A DNA stretch of 64,000 bases from an uncultured Aeriscardovia sp. (GCA_903789525.1 CAIFER010000001.1:1116001-1180000); one strand, 5' to 3'. Positions 28,857-39,159 are shown, numbered from the stretch's first letter. Numbers and translations: made by a program. Notes: generated by a model from the sequence alone, not told the origin.

Positions 28857-31324
28857 GCACACGCACCGCCTCTCCCTCCGACGCTTCGGCGAGCGCAGCC
28901 GAGCGCGCATCTGAACGGCGACGAGTCGGCCGCAATTCGTTGGTCATGGCTTCGGGCACGCTTGCATCCCGTTTAACCGGTCAGATCCGCACGATTATGC
29001 TCACCGCCGCCATTGGTGTGACGGGCATCGCTGCGGACGCGTATCAAGTCGGCTCGCAAATTCCACAAGTCCTGTACAACATCATTTCTGGCGGACTGAT
29101 CAACGCGATTCTCGTGCCGCAGATTGTTCGCACGTTCCAAAAGAGCGATTACCGTGACCGGCTCAACAAACTTCTCACATTCTCCGGCGTCGTTCTGATC
29201 GGCTTTACTCTCCTTCTGACTGCCAGCACGCCACTGCTCGTTGACTTGTACGTCAACAGCGGGTGGACTGGTCCGCAAAAAGCGCTGGCAAATGCGTTCA
29301 CACTGTGGTGCATGCCGCAGATCCTGTTTTATGGAATTTATACGATCGTCGGCCAAGTTCTCGCTGCCCGCGACCGGTTTGGCATGTACGCGTGGAGTTC
29401 CGTCGCCGCAAACATCATCAGCATTATCGGCTTCACCGCGTTTCTCATCCTCTTCGGCAATGCGCAAAAACAGCCACTCAGCTTCTGGACGCCTCCGCGC
29501 ATCACACTTCTCGCCGGCTCATGGACTGCTGGAATTGCGGTTCAGGCGTTTTTGCTGTTTATCCCGCTCCACAAAATTGGGATCCATCCACGCGTCAAAT
29601 GGGGATTGCACGGATTTGGCTTGCGGTCAATGGGTCGTGTCGGAATGTGGACGCTCGGGATGGTCGTTCTCGACCAGATCTTCGGGATTGTGACGACACG
29701 CCTGACAACAGGTGCTCCGGTCGTTGGACACGATCGCTATGGAATTGCTGGGTCGCAGGCGTATCAGCAGGCATTTCAGATCTACATTTTGCCGTATTCG
29801 CTGATCGTCGTCTCGGTCGCAACAGCCATTTTTCCAGTGCTCTCACGTGCCGCTGCCCGTCATGAAATCGACCGGTTCCGAGAACAACTCTCTCATGCCA
29901 TCCGCATGTGCGTTGTCATTATGACGTTCTTCGCCGCCGGATTTATCGCCTATCCAATCCCGATCATCAAAGCTGTTCTGCCGTCTGTTGGAATTCACGA
30001 CGCTAAACTGATGTCCCTCGGTCTCGTTGCGATTGCGCTCAATTTGCCACTCGCTTCTGTAACACTGCTCATGCGTCGTTCATTCTTCGCGTTTGAGGAC
30101 GGGAGAGACCAATTCTTCGTTTCAGCCATTTTGGACGTCGTCGGGACGATCGTGCTGGGTCTGGGCTTCCTGTTCGTTCAGCCGTATTACTGGATTGCAG
30201 TGGCGTCTGCGTCGGGCGTGATCGGCCGAATTGTGATGCTCCCAGTCGAGATGAAACTAATGAGCAAGAAACTCAACGGAGACGTCGACGGCAAACGGAT
30301 TGCGTTCACGTCTTTGCGCGTGCTCATCGCCGGTGCGATCTGTGTGCCGCTTGGCATGCTCTTGTGCTCGTGGTCCAGCAAACTCGTCGGGGCGCAATTG
30401 ACGGGTGCTCACCTCTCGATGCGCTGGTGGCAATCGCTCGTCGTCTTGTTGATTTGCGGTGTCGTCAGTCTCGTCGTCTACGTTGTGCTCCTCAAGGTGC
30501 TGCGCGTTGAAGAAGTCACTTCCGTGCTCACGCTGATCACTCGCCGACTGCACCTCACCAAGCACGCTTCCAATACTTCAAGCACCTCTCAGACTCCCGC
30601 AGTCGAAAAGACCGATACCCATTCAGCAGCTACAGCGGCTACCTCACCAACCGCAACGACTTCTTCAGCCGCATCCACGACCGTTCCTGCTGTTCCTGCT
30701 GTTCCATCCCCTCATCGACCTCCTGTTCCTCTCCCACCGACCCCATCAATTCCACTGACTTCACGGACTTCACCGACTCTGCAGAGTCCGCAAACTCCTC
30801 CGAATCCGCCGGCAAGCGCTACTAATCTTCGACACGCTGAAAGCCCTCGCCACGTTGAGAGCGAGCGCATCTCGGTTCCGAACGTTATTCATCAGGTGTG
30901 GCAAGAATATGCTCCGACGGTTGAAGCATCTGTTATTCCGCTCGCAAACAATACTGGACGCTCAGGGGAGCAGTCGCAGACCCGAGTACAGCCCCAAACA
31001 CAAGCTCAGCCACAGGCTCAACCACAGTCCTCAGCAAGAGCCCATGCACACAATCGTTTGCATACCGTACCTCCGCTTCCGCCAATTCAAGCGGATCAGC
31101 AAACCCAACCGACTCGGCCGGCCAAGCCGATTCAACAATCGACACTGAACCCACCAATGCCGCCAAATCCAGAAAACGCCGAAGCTAAAAACGACACAAA
31201 AACACGTGGAACACGTGAAATAAGCGATAGTGCAGCGAATAAAAATCAGCAGTACGGCGAAGGCCAAACTGCGCGTGTTATCCGTTCGGCCAATTACGCG
31301 CAACTCAAACATCCAGAACAGTGA
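28853..31324 (+). CDS. murJ: Lipid II flippase MurJ (MviN) with a long Pro/Thr/Gln-rich C-terminal tail
   Basis: MASGTLASRLTGQIRTIMLTAAIG, many TM helices; tail from about residue 560 onward. Confidence 0.88.
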   Translation: MSTRTASPSDASASAAERASERRRVGRNSLVMASGTLASRLTGQIRTIMLTAAIGVTGIAADAYQVGSQIPQVLYNIISGGLINAILVPQIVRTFQKSDYRDRLNKLLTFSGVVLIGFTLLLTASTPLLVDLYVNSGWTGPQKALANAFTLWCMPQILFYGIYTIVGQVLAARDRFGMYAWSSVAANIISIIGFTAFLILFGNAQKQPLSFWTPPRITLLAGSWTAGIAVQAFLLFIPLHKIGIHPRVKWGLHGFGLRSMGRVGMWTLGMVVLDQIFGIVTTRLTTGAPVVGHDRYGIAGSQAYQQAFQIYILPYSLIVVSVATAIFPVLSRAAARHEIDRFREQLSHAIRMCVVIMTFFAAGFIAYPIPIIKAVLPSVGIHDAKLMSLGLVAIALNLPLASVTLLMRRSFFAFEDGRDQFFVSAILDVVGTIVLGLGFLFVQPYYWIAVASASGVIGRIVMLPVEMKLMSKKLNGDVDGKRIAFTSLRVLIAGAICVPLGMLLCSWSSKLVGAQLTGAHLSMRWWQSLVVLLICGVVSLVVYVVLLKVLRVEEVTSVLTLITRRLHLTKHASNTSSTSQTPAVEKTDTHSAATAATSPTATTSSAASTTVPAVPAVPSPHRPPVPLPPTPSIPLTSRTSPTLQSPQTPPNPPASATNLRHAESPRHVESERISVPNVIHQVWQEYAPTVEASVIPLANNTGRSGEQSQTRVQPQTQAQPQAQPQSSARAHAHNRLHTVPPLPPIQADQQTQPTRPAKPIQQSTLNPPMPPNPENAEAKNDTKTRGTREISDSAANKNQQYGEGQTARVIRSANYAQLKHPEQ

Positions 31325-31496
31325 CTCAGAACGCTCACCCACCGGCCGATAATGCAATTCAACGCGCATAATCATTCTTCAGGCGTATTTACGCACGTAC
31401 GCCGGCGATACGATAATCAAAGGGAAGAGGCGTGAAAGCTGCACCACAGCTTGATCGCTTCCCAGTTATATCGTTCCTGCTTCGCTACAGTGAGCG

Positions 31497-34100
31497 ATGG
31501 TATTGAACAGATTTAATTGTTTTGTTCAGGAGAGGCGTATGATTCCGGCAATCGGTGACACTATTAGCAACCGTTACACGCTCATCGCCCAGTATCGTTC
31601 GCATCCTGGCCTCAGCGCCTGGCTTGCCAACGATCACACGCTCGAGCGAGATTGCCAGTTCTACATCGTATCTGACCAGACAAAGACTGCTTCGGTCACT
31701 GCTTTAGCATCTTCGCTCGCCCTCTCCCACGACCCACATTTCACACCCGTCTACAACTTCTCTCGCTACAACGGCATCGTCACAGTCGTTACCGCAACAG
31801 ATACAGGAATCAGCCTGCACGATTTCCTTCATTCCAAAGGGCATCGTCCACTCAGCAACGAGGCAATTCGAACAATTACCTCGCAAATCACTGAAGCAGT
31901 TCATTCGCTGTACATGTCATCGCTGTCACATCAAGGACTCAATTCGTCGGTTGTTCGTCTGACACGTAAAGCCATCACAATCGCCGATACGACGATCTCG
32001 CCCTTTATCGTTCCGACTGCAGAAGTTCATTATCCGCAATATAAGCTCAACGAAGAAGTCAAAGATATTTCTCAGATCGCCAAAATCCTCTTTGAGATGG
32101 TGACCGGAACGCCTTTTGACAGCTCACACCGCACGCACATGGCAGAGCTTCTTGCCGAGAAAAGGCGTGACGTTCCACCGGAGTTCTTGGCGATTTGTGT
32201 TCGTGCATTGTCTCTCGACGATATTGCCGAGGGCACTTCCATCACGACGTCTCACCGTTCTTTCCCTATTTTGACGCTGACCGAGCTCTCTATGCTGCTC
32301 GGTGATGCGAAGAAACCGGAAGATCTGTCGCACGATGAATACGATCTGCCTGAGAAAGCAGGTGCACCGTCAATTTCAACTGTCCCGATGGTCAAAGTCA
32401 GCATGGGAACAGTTCTAGAGATTCCTGATTCTCTGCAGACTGAAGACCGCATTCAGTCGTCTCACTCACCATCACAGTGGAACGCAGGGGATCTTCTCTT
32501 CAACGGCGCAGATGCAGTTCAAGAGGTCGATCCCTCTTCCGACCAATTCCTGCGCTCTTTTGCAGACACGAATACTGGCGAGCAACCTATTTACCAGCAA
32601 ACGCCCTCGCAGACGGCATCTCCTTATACTCATCCCGAACGATCAAGCGCTCGATCTTCTCAGCAGACACAACCAGCCCGACCGGCTCAACTGGCTGATT
32701 CTGACCAATCGCAGTCTACCCAGTCATTGCAATCACCGCAATCATCACAGTCACCGCGGTCCTATCAACCACAGTCCTATCAACCTCAGTCAGCTCAACC
32801 TCAGTCCTATCAACCGCAGCCAGCTCGCTCATCACATGTTCCGCATGCTGTTTCACGCAATGTTTCACGTGAAACATTCACCGGTCAACCTCAGCAAATA
32901 GCAAACGGAACACCTCAGACACCGACATCTCAACCCAAGTCATCTGAGGTTCATCAAGATGCTGCCGCCTCGATCCTTCCGCTCGACATCCCAATTCCAG
33001 CTCGGCCAGGGACAAATACTTCTCCAACACATCCCACAGCGACCCCACGGCGTTCCTCTGCCCCAACGCAACCTCAGTCTTCACATACTCAGACTTCACG
33101 CGCTCAGGCTTCGCAAGCACAACTCTCACAAACATCGTCTCAACGGGCATCACAGAATTCTGATAATGAGGCAACTGTCATCGGAATCAAGCCCGTCTCT
33201 TCCAATGCTGAAACGTCTCAGTCCGAAACGGCCGGCGAGACGACATTCATTATTCCAGGGAATCAAGCGGCGAAGCTCAAAGAGGAAGCGAGCGCGCAGA
33301 AAGAGCGCGAGTATTTTGCTGAAGAGCACCGTCAAGAGGCTCTCGCCGAAGAAAGTGCACATACTTCAACAGTTCGAAAGTCTCGTCCTCGTAATCGCGT
33401 TGAAAAGAAGGCAAAGTCGGAAATTCAACGCAACGGAAGCAAGAGCTTAAGTCGAAATGCGATCATTTGGAGCGGAATCATCTTACTGATCGTGATTCTT
33501 GTCATTGCGCTCACTCACTTAAATCTCAACCCGATTCATTTCGGTTCTTCTCAGAATTCTTCCACGTGGAATATTGATTCTTCTTCTGCCCCGATTCCAG
33601 GTGGTGAGGCCGAGGAACGTGCGCAAGTAGGTGAATCCAACTCTTCACATCAACACTCGACGCGAACAAAGAACAAGCAGCAGTCAAGCAAGCCGTCTCC
33701 AACCGATAAACTCGCTTCTGCAGTTCCGAAACCTGGTCAGGCAAAGCCAGATAACAGCAATACTCCACTGACTTTGAGTTCGACACAGTTCTTCCGCTCT
33801 GCACAGCAAAATGGCAACCAAGCTCGTGGCATCTACATTCACTTGGCTCAGTCTTCGCAGGTTCATCGTGTCGAAATTACGATGCGTGGGGATATTACAG
33901 GAACAAACGGCGAACTATATGCAAACTCAACACCGCAGAGTCCGCATAATGGAGATCCAATTGCGAAGTTCACTTTCCAAGGACCTGGTAAGGTCACATC
34001 TGTGAACATCACTGATCCTCCGCAGACTCAGGATCTTGTCGTATGGGTTCCTCAACTCTCAAGCGGTGGGTTCTATTACGGTCAAGTGCAGGTGTTCTAA
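31497..34100 (+). CDS. Transmembrane pseudokinase with an extracellular discoidin-like domain
   Basis: Kinase-like N-lobe ISNRYTLIAQYRSHPGLSAWLANDHTLERDCQFYIV; catalytic loop degraded (SHQGLNSSVVRL) and no DFG; TM IIWSGIILLIVILVIALT; C-terminal beta-rich domain. True start may be 31539. Confidence 0.75.
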   Translation: MVLNRFNCFVQERRMIPAIGDTISNRYTLIAQYRSHPGLSAWLANDHTLERDCQFYIVSDQTKTASVTALASSLALSHDPHFTPVYNFSRYNGIVTVVTATDTGISLHDFLHSKGHRPLSNEAIRTITSQITEAVHSLYMSSLSHQGLNSSVVRLTRKAITIADTTISPFIVPTAEVHYPQYKLNEEVKDISQIAKILFEMVTGTPFDSSHRTHMAELLAEKRRDVPPEFLAICVRALSLDDIAEGTSITTSHRSFPILTLTELSMLLGDAKKPEDLSHDEYDLPEKAGAPSISTVPMVKVSMGTVLEIPDSLQTEDRIQSSHSPSQWNAGDLLFNGADAVQEVDPSSDQFLRSFADTNTGEQPIYQQTPSQTASPYTHPERSSARSSQQTQPARPAQLADSDQSQSTQSLQSPQSSQSPRSYQPQSYQPQSAQPQSYQPQPARSSHVPHAVSRNVSRETFTGQPQQIANGTPQTPTSQPKSSEVHQDAAASILPLDIPIPARPGTNTSPTHPTATPRRSSAPTQPQSSHTQTSRAQASQAQLSQTSSQRASQNSDNEATVIGIKPVSSNAETSQSETAGETTFIIPGNQAAKLKEEASAQKEREYFAEEHRQEALAEESAHTSTVRKSRPRNRVEKKAKSEIQRNGSKSLSRNAIIWSGIILLIVILVIALTHLNLNPIHFGSSQNSSTWNIDSSSAPIPGGEAEERAQVGESNSSHQHSTRTKNKQQSSKPSPTDKLASAVPKPGQAKPDNSNTPLTLSSTQFFRSAQQNGNQARGIYIHLAQSSQVHRVEITMRGDITGTNGELYANSTPQSPHNGDPIAKFTFQGPGKVTSVNITDPPQTQDLVVWVPQLSSGGFYYGQVQVF
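32861..32876. promoter_or_regulatory. parS, perfect, inside the pseudokinase gene
   Basis: TGTTTCACGTGAAACA. Confidence 0.95.
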
Positions 34101-34305
34101 TTCTCGCGATGATGTTCTCGCGGTAATCAAATCTCCACCACCACAGCCGACATCGGTAAGACTACTTCCAACTATGTCTTTGTCATACCTTCGACAATGT
34201 ATATCTGTGAGGGATTTGTCCGTGAAATTGTCCATCATAATTTGTCCGTGATGAATTCGCGACTTTGATATCATCTCTCTAAAATTTGATCACTCTATCC
34301 CGCAT

Positions 34306-34321
34306 TGTTTCACGTGAAACA
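34306..34321. promoter_or_regulatory. parS, perfect, intergenic upstream of trxB
   Basis: TGTTTCACGTGAAACA. Confidence 0.95.
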
Positions 34322-34562
34322 ATTATTAAGAGACGTTATGGAGGAATCATAAAGCCAATTTAGGAAGAAATTCCTCTTATTATCTCCTGTCACCAATTCC
34401 ACAGAAAGCCTTGAGATGAAAATCTCATCTTAACGGATATCTTTTTTGATGAATATTTTTCCCTCAACGCTTCTGAGACATTTCAAATCACCCGTTTGCA
34501 TAAACCATCAAAGACTAATTTCAAGTAGTTTCTATTCCCGCTTTCTTTCTGAGAATAAATGA

Positions 34563-35567
34563 ATGGCTCTCGGTACAGTAAGAAGCATGTCAGAAAACGA
34601 GAATCAGTCAGTACAGCGGAATGATCAAACTTCTGAATCCACCGAGAAGAGCATTATTATCGGATCAGGTCCTGCGGGATATACAGCAGGAATCTATCTT
34701 GGCCGTGCAGGTTATAAACCTCTGATGATCACGGGATCCATTAATGCTGGTGGTCAGCTTGTTAATACGACTCAGGTTGATAATTACCCAGGTTTCGCAG
34801 ACGGCATCAATGGTCCAGATCTGATGGATGCAATGAAGAAACAGGCTCAGTGTTTTGGAACTCGTTTCGTTGCAGATGACGTGACATCAGTCGATGTTTC
34901 ACGTGAAACATTTTCAGTCCGTACGGCAACGAAAACCTATAAGGCAAAGTCAATCATTCTCGCGACTGGTTCCGGCTACCGTCACCTCAATATTCCTGGA
35001 GAAAAAGAATACGGAGGAAAAGGCGTCTCCTACTGCGCAACATGCGATGGATTCTTCTTCAGGAATAAGAAAATTGTCGTCATCGGAGGTGGAGATTCTG
35101 CTTTCCAAGATGCACAATTCCTCTCCCGTTTCGGAGATGTCACCCTCATCCATCGCCGCGAAGGATTCCGTGCTTCCCAAATCCTCGTTGATACAGTTCG
35201 CAAGAATCCAAAGATCTCAATGATTCTTGATACTGTCGTTACAAAGATCACAGGTGATGGAAATAAAGTTACTGGCCTTGAACTTCATAATAAGAAGACC
35301 GGAGCTGATTCCACTCTCGCGGCAGATGGCGTTTTTGTCGCTATCGGTTCTGTTCCAAACACAGCATTCCTTCAAAAGCAAGTTGCACTTGACGATCACG
35401 GATACATTACTGTTCAAGGTGCTTCAACTCGCACATCTGTCCCAGGTGTCTTTGCCGCAGGCGATGTTGCCGATCCGATCTATCGCCAAGCTGTTTCGGC
35501 TGCTGGAATGGGATGCCGAGCTGCACTTGATGCGCAGTCGTACTTGGAATCACTCAAGAATGAATAG
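34563..35567 (+). CDS. trxB: Thioredoxin reductase
   Basis: IIIGSGPAGYTAGIYLGRAGYKPL, CATCDG redox site, VVIGGGDSAFQDAQFL. Confidence 0.93.
   Translation: MALGTVRSMSENENQSVQRNDQTSESTEKSIIIGSGPAGYTAGIYLGRAGYKPLMITGSINAGGQLVNTTQVDNYPGFADGINGPDLMDAMKKQAQCFGTRFVADDVTSVDVSRETFSVRTATKTYKAKSIILATGSGYRHLNIPGEKEYGGKGVSYCATCDGFFFRNKKIVVIGGGDSAFQDAQFLSRFGDVTLIHRREGFRASQILVDTVRKNPKISMILDTVVTKITGDGNKVTGLELHNKKTGADSTLAADGVFVAIGSVPNTAFLQKQVALDDHGYITVQGASTRTSVPGVFAAGDVADPIYRQAVSAAGMGCRAALDAQSYLESLKNE
34895..34910. promoter_or_regulatory. parS, perfect, inside trxB
   Basis: TGTTTCACGTGAAACA. Confidence 0.95.
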
Positions 35568-35588
35568 AATTTTATTCCGATAATAAAT

Positions 35589-35651
35589 ATTCCTGATATT
35601 CCTAGTATTTCTAATACCTCAAATACCTCAGATATCTCAAATAATCTCATG
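35589..35651. repeat. Degenerate 9-bp tandem repeat (7 units)
   Basis: attcctgat-attcctagt-atttctaat-acctcaaat-acctcagat-atctcaaat-aatctcatg. Confidence 0.6.
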
Positions 35652-35655
35652 TTCT

Positions 35656-35730
35656 AAAGGAATTCAGAGACTGATCGAGAAAATATCTTATTTAACAGAT
35701 ATTTTTAGTGATCTCTTTCTGAATTCCTTT
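35656..35730 (+). terminator. Long hairpin downstream of trxB
   Basis: aaaggaattcaga ... (t)ctgaattccttt outer stem with an inner aaatatct/agatattt stem, then tgttt. Confidence 0.6.
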
Positions 35731-35890
35731 TGTTTGCGATGCTTTAACGTAGATCGTCCACTTCAAGTTGATATTTTCTTCAGCTGATCCCTCTATTCCA
35801 GTCAAAAGAAATAATCATCGAAAAAATAAATCATCAACAGTAGGTCAGTTACGAGTCAGACCACCAACGAATCAGACCATTATGGTGCAA

Positions 35891-35906
35891 TGTTTCACGT
35901 GAAACA
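35891..35906. promoter_or_regulatory. parS, perfect, intergenic trxB-parB
   Basis: TGTTTCACGTGAAACA. Confidence 0.95.
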
Positions 35907-36035
35907 ATTGCAACTAAGCTCGTGATCGCATTAACTTCACTATTACGGTAATCACGCTGCCCGTGATCCTCCACGTGAAACCACATTTCGATCGACTGAG
36001 CTCTGACACGTCTCAAGAGGCATTTTCCAATTAAA

Positions 36036-36120
36036 AAACCGCATCTCTCACATAGGCAAGATCAATTCCTCGAACAGAAATTGGATACAAACCTTAGTTC
36101 AAATGTGAGAAGTGCGGTTT
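36036..36120 (-). terminator. Hairpin downstream of parB
   Basis: aaaccgcatctctcacat ... atgtgagaagtgcggttt, 18-nt arms with 2 mismatches; T-run on the minus strand. Confidence 0.55.
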
Positions 36121-36196
36121 ATTACGATACCCAAACAAGTGGTTGACAAGTGATAGGTGATTGGTAAGTAATTGAAACCTTTAGTGGTTCTCTCAG

Positions 36197-37891
36197 TTAC
36201 TCCCAACCATCAAGATCTTGTGTATCGGGCTGATGCGGCTTATCTTTTCCCATGAGCAGAGCAGTAATGCGCGAAAGTTCTTCAGGCGAAGAGAACGTAA
36301 TTTCAATCCTTCCCTTCTTCTGACTTCCGCGAATACTCACTTTTGTATCAAAGTGATTTTCCAACTGCGCAGGAAGATGTGATTGCGTCCAATATGATTG
36401 ACGGCTTCTGACAGCCTTCTTCTTTGGCTCCGCTCCATTCTCAAGAGCAACAGTCTCCTCCACTGTTCGCACAGAGAGACCTTCGCGAACAATACGGCGA
36501 GCAAGCTGAACTATACTTTGCTGATCTGTCAGCCCCAAGAGTGCTCGAGCATGTCCAGCTGAGATAACGCCTGAAGCCACAAGCTTTTGAACTTCAGATG
36601 GCAGTTTGAGCAGGCGAAGCGTATTAGCAATCTGCGAACGCGACTGAGAAATGGCATGAGATAGCTTTTCCTGTGTCAGACCAAATTCTTCCATCATCTG
36701 TTGATATGCTGCAGCCTCTTCCAATGGATTCAGTTGGACGCGCTGTAAATTCTCGAGAAGTGCTTCACGAAGCATTTCAGAATCTGTCGTTGTCTTAACG
36801 ATCGCAGGAATACGAGTAAGTCCAGCCAGCTTTGAAGCACGAAGACGCCTTTCACCCATGATGAGTTCGTAATGTGCTTCATGCTTCTGATTTGCTTCTT
36901 CTGCATTACTGCTGCGGAACTTTCCATCTTCCTCAGAAGAAGTTTGCTGATCAGATGATTGCCCTTTCTGCAGTTGTACTTCTTGAGGTTCTTCAAGGCG
37001 CCTCACCACAATTGGCTGCAGTACACCAACTTGTCGGATCGAATCAGCCAGATGCTTCAGCTCATCTTCGTCGAAGACAGTACGGGGCTGATGTTTGTTT
37101 GGAATAATGTCATCGACTCTGAGGTCAGCCATGTATGCCCCATGAACCGGGACAAGCTCCACCTTTTGCTCGCTCTTCTCAGCATCCTCTGCTGAGCGAT
37201 TACCCTTCACAGAAGAAGAACGAGAATTACCAGCTTCTCTCTGGGCTTCTGAATGCAATGTTTCACGTGAAACATTTTTCTCTCGACTGCCATTGACGGT
37301 TTCATGACCTGCTTGCTGAGTGGGTGATACCGCATTATCTGCAGGCAGAGTTTCGTCAAAGATTGATCGCTGACGTACATTTGTTGTCTGCGATGTTTGC
37401 TGATCTAGACTCTGAGCATCATCATGTCGAAGAGCAGAAGGTGAGTAATGCTTCTGCCGTTCACCACGAGGTTCCTCTCCTACAGAACCAAAGAAAATAT
37501 CACTTGGCCGCTCAATATCATTCCATGAAGGAATCCTGACTCGTTGAGTACTGTGCTGTGATGTAGATCGCGCTCGTTTTGTTTCCCTCGGATTCTCTCC
37601 TTCCACTTTTCGTTTCTTCAGATCCTTCTGCTCCGCCGAAGAAACATGATCTGAAAGGTGCGTTAACAAGCTTTCATTTTGATGCTGATGAGTCTGAGAA
37701 ATTGGATTATGATGCAGGAGCACGTCGTTTTCTTGATGTGCGCCCCTGTCCTTATTTTTGTCAGAATCATTGTGATGACGATCATGCTCTTTGCGTGAGC
37801 GCATTTGTGTAGCATGATCATTCCCCTGCTCTTCCTCCACAATAGAGGGAAAAAGAGCACCCAATCCTTTGCCAAGTCTTGATTCAGCCAT
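36197..37891 (-). CDS. parB: Chromosome partitioning protein ParB
   Basis: DIIPNKHQPRTVFDEDELKHLADSIRQVGVLQPIVVRR, GERRLRASKLAGL, HTH GLTQEKLSHAISQSRSQIANTLRLLKLP. Confidence 0.93.
   Translation of the reverse strand: MAESRLGKGLGALFPSIVEEEQGNDHATQMRSRKEHDRHHNDSDKNKDRGAHQENDVLLHHNPISQTHQHQNESLLTHLSDHVSSAEQKDLKKRKVEGENPRETKRARSTSQHSTQRVRIPSWNDIERPSDIFFGSVGEEPRGERQKHYSPSALRHDDAQSLDQQTSQTTNVRQRSIFDETLPADNAVSPTQQAGHETVNGSREKNVSRETLHSEAQREAGNSRSSSVKGNRSAEDAEKSEQKVELVPVHGAYMADLRVDDIIPNKHQPRTVFDEDELKHLADSIRQVGVLQPIVVRRLEEPQEVQLQKGQSSDQQTSSEEDGKFRSSNAEEANQKHEAHYELIMGERRLRASKLAGLTRIPAIVKTTTDSEMLREALLENLQRVQLNPLEEAAAYQQMMEEFGLTQEKLSHAISQSRSQIANTLRLLKLPSEVQKLVASGVISAGHARALLGLTDQQSIVQLARRIVREGLSVRTVEETVALENGAEPKKKAVRSRQSYWTQSHLPAQLENHFDTKVSIRGSQKKGRIEITFSSPEELSRITALLMGKDKPHQPDTQDLDGWE
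37259..37274. promoter_or_regulatory. parS, perfect, inside parB
   Basis: TGTTTCACGTGAAACA. Confidence 0.95.
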
Positions 37892-38000
37892 GTTATTCTC
37901 CTAAATCTCGGAAGCACTCAATTTGTGAAATATGAATTCTTTATTTGTTCTGAGCGGGAGCATTGATTTCTTTTCTGCTCATTTCGCCGTTGTTTTCCAT

Positions 38001-39011
38001 CTACTTCGATGTTTCACGTGAAACATTTTGATGAGGATCTCCACGAAGAGCGATCTCCAATGCAGCTTCACGGTATGCAATTGCTCCTGCAGATCGGGGG
38101 TTATACGAAATAACTGTTTGCGTGTGGCTCGGTGCTTCCGAAACACGAACTCCACGCGGAATAACAGTCTTTAAGAGCGTATGCGGATAATGTTTCTGCA
38201 CTTCATCGTAAACATCTTTGCTGAGCATCGTGCGACGATCATACATAGTGATGAGCATCGTCGAGATGATGAGCTCAGAGTTGTAATTCATTTGAACAAG
38301 TTGGATTGTCTTAAGAAGTTGTCCAAGTCCTTCAAGCGCATAATATTCTGCCTGAATTGGAATCAAAACTTCGCGAGCCGCTTGAAGTGCGTTCAAAACA
38401 AGCAATCCCAGACTTGGTGCACAGTCAATAATGACGTAATCATAATGCGGGGTGTTATTGTCCTGAAGATATTCATTCAATGCATCTTTTAAGAGATCGA
38501 CACGATTTTGGAAACCAGCAATCTCCAATTCCGCACCTGAAAGATCAATTGTTGATGGAACAACCTTCAATGTTGGGAATTGCGGACATGTTTGAACAGT
38601 TTCACTCAGCGGAAGCTTTCCTTCAAGTACCTCATAGATAGATTTGCTCCCAATCGAATGTTGAATCCCGAGAGCCGTCGACGCATTCCCTTGTGGATCC
38701 ATATCCAAGACAAGAACATTGAACTTTCTCTCTGCATAAGCGGCAGCAAGGTTGACGGCACTCGTTGTCTTTCCAACACCGCCTTTTTGATTTGCAACCG
38801 CAATAATGCGCGTATTCTGAGGACGCGGGAATTTCGCCTTCATCACGTTCTTGTATTGGGTTGACTCCTGAGCAAGTTGCATCCCCACGGAATTATTTCC
38901 ATCGCCAAACATGCGACGAAGAAAGTCACCGGCAGACTCGTAATGGGAATCTCCGGTTGTTTCACGTGAAACATTAGCCACGGAAGTACTCCTTGCTTTG
39001 AATATCCTCAC
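38001..39011 (-). CDS. parA: Chromosome partitioning ATPase ParA
   Basis: VANQKGGVGKTTSAVNLAAA deviant Walker A, DMDPQGNASTALG, DYVIIDCAPSLGLL. Confidence 0.94.
   Translation of the reverse strand: MRIFKARSTSVANVSRETTGDSHYESAGDFLRRMFGDGNNSVGMQLAQESTQYKNVMKAKFPRPQNTRIIAVANQKGGVGKTTSAVNLAAAYAERKFNVLVLDMDPQGNASTALGIQHSIGSKSIYEVLEGKLPLSETVQTCPQFPTLKVVPSTIDLSGAELEIAGFQNRVDLLKDALNEYLQDNNTPHYDYVIIDCAPSLGLLVLNALQAAREVLIPIQAEYYALEGLGQLLKTIQLVQMNYNSELIISTMLITMYDRRTMLSKDVYDEVQKHYPHTLLKTVIPRGVRVSEAPSHTQTVISYNPRSAGAIAYREAALEIALRGDPHQNVSRETSK
38010..38025. promoter_or_regulatory. parS, perfect, at the 3' end of parA
   Basis: TGTTTCACGTGAAACA. Confidence 0.95.
38958..38973. promoter_or_regulatory. parS, perfect, at the 5' end of parA
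   Basis: TGTTTCACGTGAAACA. Confidence 0.95.
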
Positions 39012-39159
39012 GACAACAGCCGTCGAGAATACGGACAGTATTGACTGGATAGCACTTCAGTCACTTCCAAGAATAGAAGCTCAGATAGGCAAACGAAATA
39101 AATTGAAGAATGTGGATAACTACGGTTTTAAAAATCCTTAAAAACGCTGTCCACATTCC

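Noticed and set aside
34211-34252. Direct repeat atttgtccgtga twice
   Set aside because: Two copies only, no transposase or target-site structure nearby; resembles IS-end text superficially but unsupported.
35968-35985. parS-like cctccacgtgaaacca
   Set aside because: Only the CACGTGAAAC half is intact; kept as a possible decayed site, not called.
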